Source: Planctomycetota bacterium (GTDB lineage: Bacteria > Planctomycetota > Phycisphaerae > Phycisphaerales > SM1A02). From it: a DNA stretch of 45,370 bases. A model generated the notes under the pieces. That model had not been told where the DNA came from and did no database searches. It saw nothing but the letters and a program-made list of their open reading frames with translations. The position numbers and the translations under genes are program-made. The DNA lies in contig JAFMML010000024.1 in NCBI GenBank assembly GCA_017859745.1, positions 1 to 45,370 of the forward strand. The letters run 5' to 3'. How positions within the stretch are numbered: the first letter of the stretch is position 1; the number at the start of each line of letters is the position of its first letter. Positions 23,668 to 32,016 of this stretch are shown here, piece by piece.

Positions 23668-25473
23668 GTGATTCATCACCTCCACATCCGAGCTCTCGCC
23701 TCCGCGATCGCCCTCGTCTTGGGGCCGTGGCTCCATGCCCAGTCGTGCGGGAAGGGCGGCTCCTGTCTCGAGCCGGCGTTCGTCGGGGGCTGCGAGGATG
23801 TGGACTGCTGCACGACGGTGTGCGCCGTCGATCCGATCTGCTGCGCCGAGGCGTGGGACTTCGACTGCGTACAGCTGGCCAACCAACTTTGCATCGGTCT
23901 GTGCGGCGCCGCGGTCAACGGCCCCTGCTCGATCGCCAACGGCACTCCCGCCTGCGACGACGAGACCTGCTGCGAGACGGTGTGCACCATCGACGCGTTC
24001 TGCTGCGACTCCGCCTGGGACACGACCTGCGCCATCCTCGCCGGATTCAACTGCAAGACCGGCGGCCCCGGAACCTGCGGAGATCCCGAAGCCGGCTCCT
24101 GCGAGGTTCCCCACTCCACCGGCGCCTGCGACGACGAGGCGTGCTGCGACAGCGTCTGCGGCATCGATCCGACCTGCTGCAGCACCTCGTGGGACACCTT
24201 CTGCGTGGCCCTGGCCTCGCAGTTCTGCGTGAAGGGCTGCACCATCGAATGCCTCCCGGAGGCCGTGCAGGAATCGGAGGCCTGCGGAACCCGAACCAAC
24301 GACCCCTGTGTGCTGGGCGATTCCTCCTCGTCGCCGGAGGCGCTCGACCCCGGGGTGGAACTCTGCGGCGGGTTCGACGTCGACAAGAAGCTCGGCCCGG
24401 ATGTGGACGTGTTCGAGATCGAGATCCCGGATCTCGGGGCGCCCGAGACCGAGGTCGATCTGACCTTCACCGCCGGCGTCGAAGCCTTCGCGGCCATCCT
24501 GCCGGGACCGCCGGGCGACTGCTCGGACCTTTCGGCATCGCCTCTGGTCGCCGTCAGCGACCTGTGCGCACCGACCTCGGTGTCGGCGTGTCTGACGCCT
24601 GGCATCTGGCGGGTCCTGGTCGCTCCTGGAACCGCCGACGAGATCGGCGGAGACCTTCTCGCCTGCGATCTCGGGACCTATCGCCTCCGAATCGATGCGG
24701 CGACGCCCTGCGCCGACTTCTGCGAGATCTCCACCGAACCCTGCGGCGTGCCGCACGCCACGCCCGGATGCGCCGATGCGGAGTGCTGCACGGCCGTATG
24801 CAAGATCGACCCCCTCTGCTGCTCGACGGCGTGGGACGAACTCTGCGTCGGCCTCGCCGAGACCATCTGTGGTCTCGAGCCGCCCGCCAACGACCTTTGC
24901 GCCGACGCCTTGGAGATTCCCCTCGGCAGCACGCCCTTCTCGAATCGGCTTGCCGACACCGACGGGCCGGAACTCCCCGAGGCGTGCGACGAAGGCTTCG
25001 GCCTGTCCTTCGAGAGCGACGTCTGGTTCCTGCACGTGGCGGTTTGCGACGGCTTCCTGAAGGTTCGGACCTGCGACTTCGACGCCTTCGACACCCGCCT
25101 CGCGGTCTACGCCGGGGGGTGCAAGGACGGCGAGGTGATCGCCTGCAACGACCAGGCTCCACTCTGCACCCCGACGGGCGCCAGTCGTCTGCTGGCGCCG
25201 ATCGTCTGCGGCGAGACCTACCTGATCCGCGTCGGGGGGTTCAAGGGCGACACCGGCGAGGGCACCCTGACGCTGGAATGCACCGCGGAGTTCTGCCCAC
25301 CCCCATGTCCGGCCGACCTCGACGGCGACGGCACCGTGGGCGGCGCCGATCTGGCCACGCTGCTTGCCGACTGGGGCTCCGTCTCGGGAAGCGAGAGCGA
25401 TCTCGACGGCGACGGGACCGTCGGCGGCGCCGATCTGGCCACGCTGCTTGCCGCGTGGGGCGACTGCTCCTGA
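23668..25473 (+). CDS. secreted Cys-rich repeat protein with dockerin-like tail, paralogue of the upstream gene
   Basis: The best start is the GTG at 23668 (VIHHLHIRALASAIALVLGPWLHAQ, a good signal peptide); a TTG at 23659 is also possible. Either gives about 600 residues. Four Cys-rich repeats are present, three in tandem (CCTTVCAVDPICC, CCETVCTIDAFCC, CCDSVCGIDPTCC) and a fourth (CCTAVCKIDPLCC) after a PPC-like domain. One beta module follows (NDLCADALEIPLGSTPFSN ... DTRLAVYAGGC ... TYLIRVGG). The tail has two DLDGDGTVGGADLATLLA modules separated by a Ser-rich linker. The domain order is a shortened version of the upstream gene, so a tandem duplication is likely. The terminator in between suggests its own promoter in 23550-23667, where I see no clear hexamers. 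Confidence 0.85.
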   Translation: MIHHLHIRALASAIALVLGPWLHAQSCGKGGSCLEPAFVGGCEDVDCCTTVCAVDPICCAEAWDFDCVQLANQLCIGLCGAAVNGPCSIANGTPACDDETCCETVCTIDAFCCDSAWDTTCAILAGFNCKTGGPGTCGDPEAGSCEVPHSTGACDDEACCDSVCGIDPTCCSTSWDTFCVALASQFCVKGCTIECLPEAVQESEACGTRTNDPCVLGDSSSSPEALDPGVELCGGFDVDKKLGPDVDVFEIEIPDLGAPETEVDLTFTAGVEAFAAILPGPPGDCSDLSASPLVAVSDLCAPTSVSACLTPGIWRVLVAPGTADEIGGDLLACDLGTYRLRIDAATPCADFCEISTEPCGVPHATPGCADAECCTAVCKIDPLCCSTAWDELCVGLAETICGLEPPANDLCADALEIPLGSTPFSNRLADTDGPELPEACDEGFGLSFESDVWFLHVAVCDGFLKVRTCDFDAFDTRLAVYAGGCKDGEVIACNDQAPLCTPTGASRLLAPIVCGETYLIRVGGFKGDTGEGTLTLECTAEFCPPPCPADLDGDGTVGGADLATLLADWGSVSGSESDLDGDGTVGGADLATLLAAWGDCS

Positions 25474-25475
25474 AG

Positions 25476-25490
25476 ACGCCTCCGAGGCGT
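25476..25490. terminator. short inverted repeat between convergent genes
   Basis: ACGCCTC-C-GAGGCGT lies in the 22-nt gap between the stops of the Cys-rich gene and the acyl-CoA synthetase gene. The tight centre allows a 6-bp stem with a 3-nt loop. No T tract follows, so termination is plausible but weak. Confidence 0.35.
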
Positions 25491-25495
25491 TGCGA

Positions 25496-26971
25496 TCAGC
25501 CCTCCGCCGGATCGGCCCGCAGCATCCGGCGCATGATCTTCCCGGTGGCGTTGCGAGGCAGTTCCTCGATGCGTCGGATCTCCCTCGGCACCTTGTGCTG
25601 ACCGAGGCGACTTCGGCAGTGGCTCCGCAGCGAGGTCTCGTCGAACACCGCGCCCTCGATCATCTCGACGAATGCCAGCGGCACCTCTCCTCGCGAGGGA
25701 TCGGACATCCCCACGACCGCCGACGCCTTCACGTCGGGATGGGCGTCGAGGACCTCCTCGATCTCCCGCGGGAAGACGTTCTCACCGGCGACGATCAGCA
25801 TCTCCTTCAACCGCCCGGTGATGTGCAGATGCCCCGCCTCGTCGAACCGACCCATGTCTCCGGTTCGAAAGAACCCACGCTCGTCGAACGCCGCCGCGGT
25901 CTCCTCCGGGCGCCGGTAGTAGCCCGCCATCACGTTGGGCCCCTTGATCCGCACTTCACCGTCCTCGCCCGGCGGAAGGTCCCGGCCCTCCGGATCGACG
26001 ATGCGCTCCTCGACCTCGGGCAGCGGCGGACCGACGGAGTGCGGGCGATACTCCTGCGGCCGACACCAGTTGGAGACGGGGCCGGTCTCGGTGAGACCGT
26101 AGCCCTCCGCGACGGTCACGCCGAACCGCTCGCGAAAGCCGGTCGACACCGCGTCTGGCAGTGGTTCGCCGCCGGAGACGGCGTACCGCAACGAGGAGAA
26201 CGCGTCCGACGGCGCCGACTTGACCAGGCGAAGGGCGTTGAACATCGACGGAATCGCGACGAACGCCGTCGGTCGATGCTCCACCGCCAGTTGCACCAGT
26301 CGGGCCGGCTGGAATCGGGCGGTGTAGATCGCCCGGCAACCGCAAGCCAACGGCAGCAGGGTCAGCACGGTCAGGCCGAAGCTGTGGAACTGCGGCAGCA
26401 CTCCAAGGAGAACGTCGTCGCGATCGAAGTCCGCCCACTCCCGGCACTGGCGGACGTTGGCCGCGAGATTCCGCTCGAGCAGCATCACACCCTTGGGTCG
26501 TCCCGAGGTCCCCGACGTGTACAGGATGACCGCCGGCTCGTCGGCGGGCACGCCTCGCATGCGGCGAGGCCGTGGAAGACCCTTGAACTTCGCCTTCATC
26601 TCGTCGAGCTTCAGCAACCGCAACGACTCGGGCAGCCCGCCGACGAAGTCGAGCATTGGACCGACGGTGACGACCGCGTCGAGACCGGCGTCCTCGATGA
26701 CGAATTCGATCTCCTCCCGACGGAGCAGATAGTTGAGCGGCACGATGGTCCGGCCAAGCGACCACGCCGCGAGCAGCGCCATCGGAAAGAGGCCCGAGGT
26801 CGGCAACATCACCCCGATTCGGGGCCGACGGCTCGCCGACTCGATCTCGCGGGCCAGATGCCACGAACCGACCAGCAGTTCGATGCTCCGCCATCGGCGC
26901 TGGTCGTCGACGACGGCGATGCGACGCGGCGATCGGAGCAGTCTTCTCGAGATGGCGCGTGCGAAGGACAT
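25496..26971 (-). CDS. AMP-forming acyl-CoA synthetase / AMP-dependent ligase
   Basis: The ATG at 26971 gives 491 residues, normal for the ANL superfamily, with GGGAG about 8 nt upstream as ribosome site. The enzyme activates a carboxylic acid with ATP to an acyl-adenylate and usually passes it to CoA. Visible motifs in order are the P-loop ILYTSGTSGRPKGVM, PQFHSFGLTVL, VSGGEPLP, the adenine-binding EGYGLTETGPV, GFFRTGDMGRFDEAGHLHITGRLKEML with the hinge, and the C-terminal PRNATGKIMRR with the catalytic Lys. Chain length cannot be read from the sequence; a medium/long-chain fatty acid is likely. The divergent TPR-SPOR gene starts about 106 nt away. The open frame upstream to 27202 is a shadow of that gene. 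Confidence 0.92.
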   Translation of the reverse strand: MSFARAISRRLLRSPRRIAVVDDQRRWRSIELLVGSWHLAREIESASRRPRIGVMLPTSGLFPMALLAAWSLGRTIVPLNYLLRREEIEFVIEDAGLDAVVTVGPMLDFVGGLPESLRLLKLDEMKAKFKGLPRPRRMRGVPADEPAVILYTSGTSGRPKGVMLLERNLAANVRQCREWADFDRDDVLLGVLPQFHSFGLTVLTLLPLACGCRAIYTARFQPARLVQLAVEHRPTAFVAIPSMFNALRLVKSAPSDAFSSLRYAVSGGEPLPDAVSTGFRERFGVTVAEGYGLTETGPVSNWCRPQEYRPHSVGPPLPEVEERIVDPEGRDLPPGEDGEVRIKGPNVMAGYYRRPEETAAAFDERGFFRTGDMGRFDEAGHLHITGRLKEMLIVAGENVFPREIEEVLDAHPDVKASAVVGMSDPSRGEVPLAFVEMIEGAVFDETSLRSHCRSRLGQHKVPREIRRIEELPRNATGKIMRRMLRADPAEG

Positions 26972-27077
26972 TTCGGGGGCTCCCGATCGGTACCGTAGCG
27001 TGCCGGCGGATTCCGAAGGCGATCCCGGCGTCGTGCCGACAGTTCCCATGGACGAGGACGCGCTCCCGGAACTCCCG

Positions 27078-27731
27078 ATGCCCAAACCGACCACGACTCG
27101 CCGCGCCGACTTCGCTTCGCTCGTCCTCATCGTGCTGGTCGGCCTGCCGGTTGCGGTCGCCCCGTGCGGCTGTTCCACGACTCCGGATCGAACCCCCGCC
27201 ACCCTCGATCGGGCCGAGTCGGCCTACCGACGCGGAGACTTCGAGCTTGCATCGCAACTCGCGTCGTCGGTCGAACAGTCCTCGACCGGCCTCGTCGCCG
27301 AGGAGGCGGCCTACGTGCATGGCCTCGCCACCGCTCGCCTCGGCCGCACCGACGAGGCTCGGCGGGCCCTCGAGCTCGCGAGTCGCTCGACCGATCCGGA
27401 TCTCGCCAACCGAGCGAGGCGTTCGCTGACTTCGCTCGACGGCGCCTCGACATCGGGCGTTCGAGCCTCCTCCGAGGCGATGCAAGGTGGGTTCACGGTG
27501 CAGGCCGGTGCGTTCTCGTCCGAGTCCGCGGCCCGGGCCCGAGCCGCGGAAGTCGACTCCATGGCCCGCAGCGCCGGCTTCGGCTCCGCCTCGGTCCGGC
27601 GGATCTCGAGTCGCCGGGGAACGCTCTGGGCGGTGCAGATCGGTCGCTTCACCGACCGACGGCAGGCGGGATCGGCACGAGATCGGATGGGCCATCCCGA
27701 ATGGGCGGTCGAGGCGATCGAGGCTCGCTGA
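27078..27731 (+). CDS. TPR-like plus SPOR-domain envelope protein
   Basis: From the ATG at 27078 the protein has 217 residues (an ATG at 27048 would add ten). A basic start followed by a hydrophobic stretch (LVLIVLVGLPVAVAPCGCS) is a signal peptide, perhaps a lipoprotein with Cys in a non-ideal box. A short TPR-like region follows (ESAYRRGDFELASQLASSV, RLGRTDEARRALELAS). The C-terminal ~75 residues (GGFTVQAGAFSSESAARARAAEV ... LWAVQIGRFTDRRQAGSARDRM) form a SPOR domain, which binds denuded glycan strands of peptidoglycan at division sites. A role in cell-wall remodelling or division is inferred. It runs divergently from the AMP ligase gene. Confidence 0.82.
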   Translation: MPKPTTTRRADFASLVLIVLVGLPVAVAPCGCSTTPDRTPATLDRAESAYRRGDFELASQLASSVEQSSTGLVAEEAAYVHGLATARLGRTDEARRALELASRSTDPDLANRARRSLTSLDGASTSGVRASSEAMQGGFTVQAGAFSSESAARARAAEVDSMARSAGFGSASVRRISSRRGTLWAVQIGRFTDRRQAGSARDRMGHPEWAVEAIEAR

Positions 27732-27885
27732 GCGGACGAATCCCCTCGATCCAGGGAACCCGAGCGGCCCGCGGGGCGGAGCGGACTACAGTGACTCGGA
27801 GCGACGAGGCGGCGGCGGACCCGTGACTTCGAGAGTCCCGGCACGTCGAGCCGATCTCTCCCGCCGCCGCATCGAGCAAGACGCC

Positions 27886-28938
27886 ATGCGAACGAACGTC
27901 GTCATCCTCGCCGCCCTCGTCGCGGCCCCCGCACCGGGAGCGCTCGCGACACCGGCGTGGGAACAGGACGTCGCCCCCGGCCTTCTCGAGGATCCCGATC
28001 CCACCGCCGCGTCGATCACCGCGTCGGCGCCGGCCCAGCCCGACGATGGACGCGGACTTCCGGCCAACCTTCTCGAGCCGATTCCCGATCGCGGTGCCGT
28101 CGGACGGATTCCCGGCGCGATGCCTGGACTGCTCCCCGAGCATCTGGGCGCCGGCTCGGGCACTCCCGCGAGTCGAGAGGCCGCCGACGCCATCGCCACG
28201 ATCCGGCGCCGCCACTTCGGGATGCGTCGGGATCCCGCCGTTCGCGCGGTCGGAATCGCCATGCTGCGCGAGTGGCGAGACCCGGCCTCGCTGCTCGTCA
28301 TGCACCGTCTTCTGCGACGCGAGAAGGACGACGTGCGGCGGGCGATGCTCGATCACTTCGAATCGCTCGATTCGGCCGGCCAGGGCGCACTGGCGTGGAT
28401 CGCCATCCACGACGAGGATCCCGCCCTGCGCGGCGAGGCCCAGCGGCGTCTGCAACGACCGGCGGATCCGGCGGCGCTGGCGATCATCGACGACGCGCTG
28501 CGGGGCCTGCGGCACGAGCCGGTGAATCGAGCGGGCCTGCTTGCCGGACACCTCGACGCCATCGCGGCGATTCCGCATCTGATCTTCGCCCAGGTCGCCT
28601 CGGACGAGGTGCCCGAAAGCGGCGATCTCGCCTGGATCGCCATCGGCAGTCAGATCTCCTACGTCGCCGACCTCGTCCCGATCGTCGGCAACGGCGTGGG
28701 CGCGTTTCAGCCCGTGCCTGGCACGATCTACCAGGGCGTGGTGCTGCAGGTTCGCGACGCGGTCGCCATCAGCTACCGCACCGACGTCCACCGATCGCTG
28801 GTCGCGATGACCTCGCGGATCCAGGGCGATCCCACAGGCGATCTGGGCTACGACCCCGTGGCGTGGTGGCACTGGTTCAACGACGAGTTCGTCCCGGCGA
28901 ACCTCGCCCGCGCGGAACTCGAGGGCGCGATTCCCTGA
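27886..28938 (+). CDS. secreted HEAT-like helical repeat protein of unknown function
   Basis: This 350-residue product begins with a signal peptide (VVILAALVAAPAPGALAT). After a Pro/Asp-rich linker (about 25-90) come helical pairs that look like degenerate HEAT repeats: RRDPAVRAVGIAMLREWRDP, REKDDVRRAMLDHFESLD and EDPALRGEAQRRLQRPADP. The last third has beta-like segments and a Trp-rich stretch (DPVAWWHWFNDEF) near the end. No catalytic residues can be pointed to. It follows the SPOR gene after 154 nt on the same strand and its stop is only 7 nt from the convergent aminotransferase stop. The role is probably envelope scaffolding. Confidence 0.75.
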   Translation: MRTNVVILAALVAAPAPGALATPAWEQDVAPGLLEDPDPTAASITASAPAQPDDGRGLPANLLEPIPDRGAVGRIPGAMPGLLPEHLGAGSGTPASREAADAIATIRRRHFGMRRDPAVRAVGIAMLREWRDPASLLVMHRLLRREKDDVRRAMLDHFESLDSAGQGALAWIAIHDEDPALRGEAQRRLQRPADPAALAIIDDALRGLRHEPVNRAGLLAGHLDAIAAIPHLIFAQVASDEVPESGDLAWIAIGSQISYVADLVPIVGNGVGAFQPVPGTIYQGVVLQVRDAVAISYRTDVHRSLVAMTSRIQGDPTGDLGYDPVAWWHWFNDEFVPANLARAELEGAIP

Positions 28939-28945
28939 AGGCCGC

Positions 28946-30220
28946 TCAGGTCGCGAGGTCCTCGATCGCCTCGGCGAGGCGTTCGTACTGCCACGACCGG
29001 TTGTGCACCATCGCCGAAATCCGCACGAAGCGACGCCCGCCCCAGTCGATCACGGGAATCTCGATCCGATGCCGCGCCAGCAGCTCCGCCTGCAGCGCCT
29101 CGGGGCGTTCGTGACGCGTCGCCACACCCTCGGGCAGCGCGATCGACGCGATCGAACCGAGCATCGATCCGTCGAGGGGCGTCGTCGGTTCCATGCTCCA
29201 CCTCGCGACCAACATCGCGTGAGCCCAACGGCAGAGATCGTGATTGTGACGACGGACCCGGTCCCAGCCGAGTCGGCCGAGATCGTCGATCGCCTCCGCC
29301 GCGGTGATCCAAGCGGAGAGATCGCGAGTGCCCTGCCAGTCGAACTCCCGAGCGAATCCTTCGCCGTAGAAGTGGCTCGTCACGTTGGGATGCACTCGAT
29401 CTCGCACCGCTGGAGAGGACCACAGGAACGCGGTCCCGAGCGGCGCGCCGGCCCACTTGTGCAGATTGCCGGTGTAGTGGTCGGGGCGGAGCATCTGGAG
29501 ATCGAGTCCGAGCATGCCCGGCGCGTGGGCGCCGTCGACGAGCGTCTCGATGCCGGCCGCACGACACCGTTCGAGCAGCGGCTCGATCGGCATCCGCACC
29601 GCCGTCGGCGACGTGACATGGTCGATCACCAGCAGTCGCGTCGGCGCCTCGAGCAGCGGGCCGATCGCCGCGACCACATCCTCCGAACTCCGGATCGGAA
29701 GAGGAAGCGGAACCTCGACGTACTCCACACCCGACTCCGCAGCGAGGCGTCGAAGGGTCTGCCGCACCGCGTGGTAGACGTGATCGATCGCGACCACGCG
29801 ATCACCACGTCGCCAGGACACCGACCGCAGGGCCGCGTTGACGCCCTCCGTGGCGTTGGTCACGAACCCGAGTCCTTCGGGGTCGGCGCCCACGAAACTC
29901 GCCACTCGCTCCTTGCTCGGCGCGAGGAACTCGCGAACCCGACGCCCGATCATCTCGATCGGCTGCCTCTCCATGCGCCGCCGCCAGACGTCCTGGCGAT
30001 CCAGGACCTCTCGAGTCCGGGCTCCGAAGCTCCCATGGTTCAGAAAGATCACCTCGGGGTCGAGCAGCCAGCGCCCCGGATCGACGAGCGAGGACGGCTC
30101 GAGCGACCGAGGAGGGCCCTCGCAGGCCGATCGAGCCGACTCCCGGTCCCCCCGCGGATGAGCCGGGGATGGCGGAGATGAAGGCGTGGAGTCCATCCGA
30201 GCCACGGTAGCCGCGGCCAT
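28946..30220 (-). CDS. class V aminotransferase, isopenicillin-N-epimerase-like
   Basis: The 424-residue PLP enzyme starts at the ATG at 30220, because GGGAGG lies 5 nt upstream; the ATG at 30196 has no such site. After a ~45-residue Pro-rich N-terminal extension the fold-type I core begins with FLNHGSFGART. PLP contacts follow: TNATEGVNAALRS, DHVTSPTAVRMP, LVDGAHAPGMLGLDL, and the Schiff-base Lys255 in TGNLHKWAGAPLGTAFL. Late on, the EFDWQGTRDLSAW motif is typical of the isopenicillin-N-epimerase-like branch, which includes racemases, desulfurases and ergothioneine-type lyases. The substrate cannot be read from the sequence. It ends convergently with the HEAT-like gene. Confidence 0.9.
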   Translation of the reverse strand: MAAATVARMDSTPSSPPSPAHPRGDRESARSACEGPPRSLEPSSLVDPGRWLLDPEVIFLNHGSFGARTREVLDRQDVWRRRMERQPIEMIGRRVREFLAPSKERVASFVGADPEGLGFVTNATEGVNAALRSVSWRRGDRVVAIDHVYHAVRQTLRRLAAESGVEYVEVPLPLPIRSSEDVVAAIGPLLEAPTRLLVIDHVTSPTAVRMPIEPLLERCRAAGIETLVDGAHAPGMLGLDLQMLRPDHYTGNLHKWAGAPLGTAFLWSSPAVRDRVHPNVTSHFYGEGFAREFDWQGTRDLSAWITAAEAIDDLGRLGWDRVRRHNHDLCRWAHAMLVARWSMEPTTPLDGSMLGSIASIALPEGVATRHERPEALQAELLARHRIEIPVIDWGGRRFVRISAMVHNRSWQYERLAEAIEDLAT

Positions 30221-30443
30221 GGATCCCTCCCAGAGGGCCTCAAGGTCAAGGTGGTCCAGCGCCTCGTCCGATAGGATTCTGTTTGGGTAACATCACCCGA
30301 ACGAAAAGTGCAGCGGCATTCGCCGGCCTGCCGAAGTCCTCCCCACGCGACCCGAACATACCCCTACCGATGTGCAGGGGACGTGACGGACGCGAACCCC
30401 GTCCTTGGAGCAGGGACGGGACGACCGTCCCCGGAACTTCGAC

Positions 30444-31559
30444 ATGCCGTGCCACACGCCTCCATCCAGCCCGAACACCTCATCCCCCAAAGACCCTTCG
30501 CCATCGACCTTCAGCATCGCACCTCGATCCGAACGCGACGTCCCACTCGTCCAACTCGGACCAGGCGGGGACGCCTGCCGACTGCTGCTGGGACGAACCC
30601 CGCAACGGCGATCGTCTCCCTCGTCTGGCCGCCGGAAGACAAGTCGTGTTCGCAGGGTGCCGGAGTGGATCGTCGCCTCCGGGCCGGCCGCCGGACACGA
30701 CCTTCGGGATCGCCTCCAGGGCCACCTCGTCGCCGGCGATGCGACGACCTTGCTCGAGGACACCGAACTCGCGCGGCTCGCCGCAGCCGTGCGGCGACTT
30801 CGTGCGCGCTTCGGCAGTTCGGTTTTCTTCTCGATCATCAAGGCGCCGATCGTCCTGCCGGGCCGCGTCGTCGAGGCTGTCGCGAAGCTGGCCCTCGATC
30901 TGTTCGAGATCGCGGGCCATCGAATCGCCGGACCTCTGCGAGAGGACGACGCAGTCCACGAGAACCATCACTCCGTTCGTTCGAGCACCGACCCGGCCAC
31001 TCGGGACGACGCTCGCGCGGCCTTGCTCGGCACCGATCCCCATGCCTTCCACGAGGTGACGCGGCCGCGCTGGATCGATCGCCGCCTCGGCATCACGCGG
31101 ACCCGTCTCGATCTCCTGCCGAGCCGTGCCGCGCGATCCGAGGGTGGCGGTCCGACCTCGAGGCCACCGCGAACCCCCCTGCCCGTGGTGCGTTGGCGGC
31201 CGGGCGAGCGCCTGATCGATCCCTCTCGCCTCCTGCCGTCGTTCGGAGCGGCCGGACGAACCGGACGTTCCCGACCCCACACCTCGCCAACCACGACCTT
31301 CTCCTCGCCCATTCTTCCGACGCCTCGGCCGGATCCTTCCCATGAGCCTCGAACCCAACCTCACGCCCAAGCAGCTTCGAATCCTCCAGCTCATTCGAGA
31401 GTGTCGCGAGGAACACGGCTATTCCCCGACGATGCAGGAACTCGCCGACGCGCTCGGCGTCAGCAAGGTCACGGTGTTCGAGCACGTCGGAGCGCTCGAA
31501 CGCAAGGGAGTGCTCACCCGCGAGGCCAACAAGGCACGCTCTTTGTCGATGTCGGATGA
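30444..31559 (+). CDS. hypothetical protein whose frame overlaps lexA
   Basis: This frame has strongly GC-biased third positions from about 30500 to 31240 and reads like protein (SERDVPLVQLGPGGDACRLLLG, EDTELARLAAAVRRLRARFG, FFSIIKAPIVLPGRVVEAVAKLALDLFEIAG). It matches no family I know. The ATG at 30444 is used; a TTG at 30405 is possible. Past ~31240 the sequence becomes Pro/Ser/Thr-rich, and the stop comes only at 31559, 218 nt inside lexA in another frame. A different frame ends with TGA in an ATGA overlap with the lexA start (31342-31345), so a frameshift near 31240-31300 (real or in the assembly) would give a normal operon junction. The minus-strand frame opposite looks like a shadow. 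Function unknown. Confidence 0.5.
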   Translation: MPCHTPPSSPNTSSPKDPSPSTFSIAPRSERDVPLVQLGPGGDACRLLLGRTPQRRSSPSSGRRKTSRVRRVPEWIVASGPAAGHDLRDRLQGHLVAGDATTLLEDTELARLAAAVRRLRARFGSSVFFSIIKAPIVLPGRVVEAVAKLALDLFEIAGHRIAGPLREDDAVHENHHSVRSSTDPATRDDARAALLGTDPHAFHEVTRPRWIDRRLGITRTRLDLLPSRAARSEGGGPTSRPPRTPLPVVRWRPGERLIDPSRLLPSFGAAGRTGRSRPHTSPTTTFSSPILPTPRPDPSHEPRTQPHAQAASNPPAHSRVSRGTRLFPDDAGTRRRARRQQGHGVRARRSARTQGSAHPRGQQGTLFVDVG

Positions 31560-31971
31560 GGTGGTCCTTCCCGGCGAACGCCGCCTCGAGCCGTTTCGCC
31601 TCATAGGCCGCATCGCCGCGGGCCACCCCATCGAGCGATTGCAGGACGAGGAGCCGTTGGCCCTGGAGGAGATCTTCGGTCCACGACGCGGCCAACGCGG
31701 CACCACGTTCGCACTTCAGGTCGACGGCGACTCCATGCGGGACGAAGGCATCCTCGATGGGGACTACGTGATCGTCGAGCAGCGTCAGACCGCTCGCAAC
31801 GGCGAACGGGTGGTCGCCCTGCTTCCCGGCGGCGAGACCACGCTCAAGACCTTCCATCGTGAGAAGGACGGGTCGATTCGCCTGCAGCCCGCGAATCCCG
31901 AGTTCCAGCCCATCATCGTGAGGGAGTGCACGGTGCAGGGCGTCGTGATCGGAGTGCTCCGCCGGTACTGA
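31342..31971 (+). CDS. lexA: LexA SOS repressor
   Basis: The 209-residue protein is a full-length LexA. The N-terminal winged helix (about 1-70) has LTPKQLRILQLIRECREEHG, SPTMQELADALG and SKVTVFEHVGALERKG, the recognition helix. The C-terminal S24 peptidase domain holds the self-cleavage bond Ala93-Gly94 in RIAAGHP, the nucleophile Ser131 in QVDGDSMRDEGI and the general base Lys169 in ETTLKTF. RecA bound to single-stranded DNA triggers the cleavage and lifts repression of DNA-repair genes. No lexA box could be assigned upstream, and the planctomycete box is not known to me. An ATGA overlap with an upstream frame is noted under the preceding gene. Confidence 0.96.
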   Translation: MSLEPNLTPKQLRILQLIRECREEHGYSPTMQELADALGVSKVTVFEHVGALERKGVLTREANKARSLSMSDEVVLPGERRLEPFRLIGRIAAGHPIERLQDEEPLALEEIFGPRRGQRGTTFALQVDGDSMRDEGILDGDYVIVEQRQTARNGERVVALLPGGETTLKTFHREKDGSIRLQPANPEFQPIIVRECTVQGVVIGVLRRY

Positions 31972-32016
31972 GCGACCGATCGTCCTCGAACTCGCAACCT
32001 CCGCCTGGAGGGCGCT

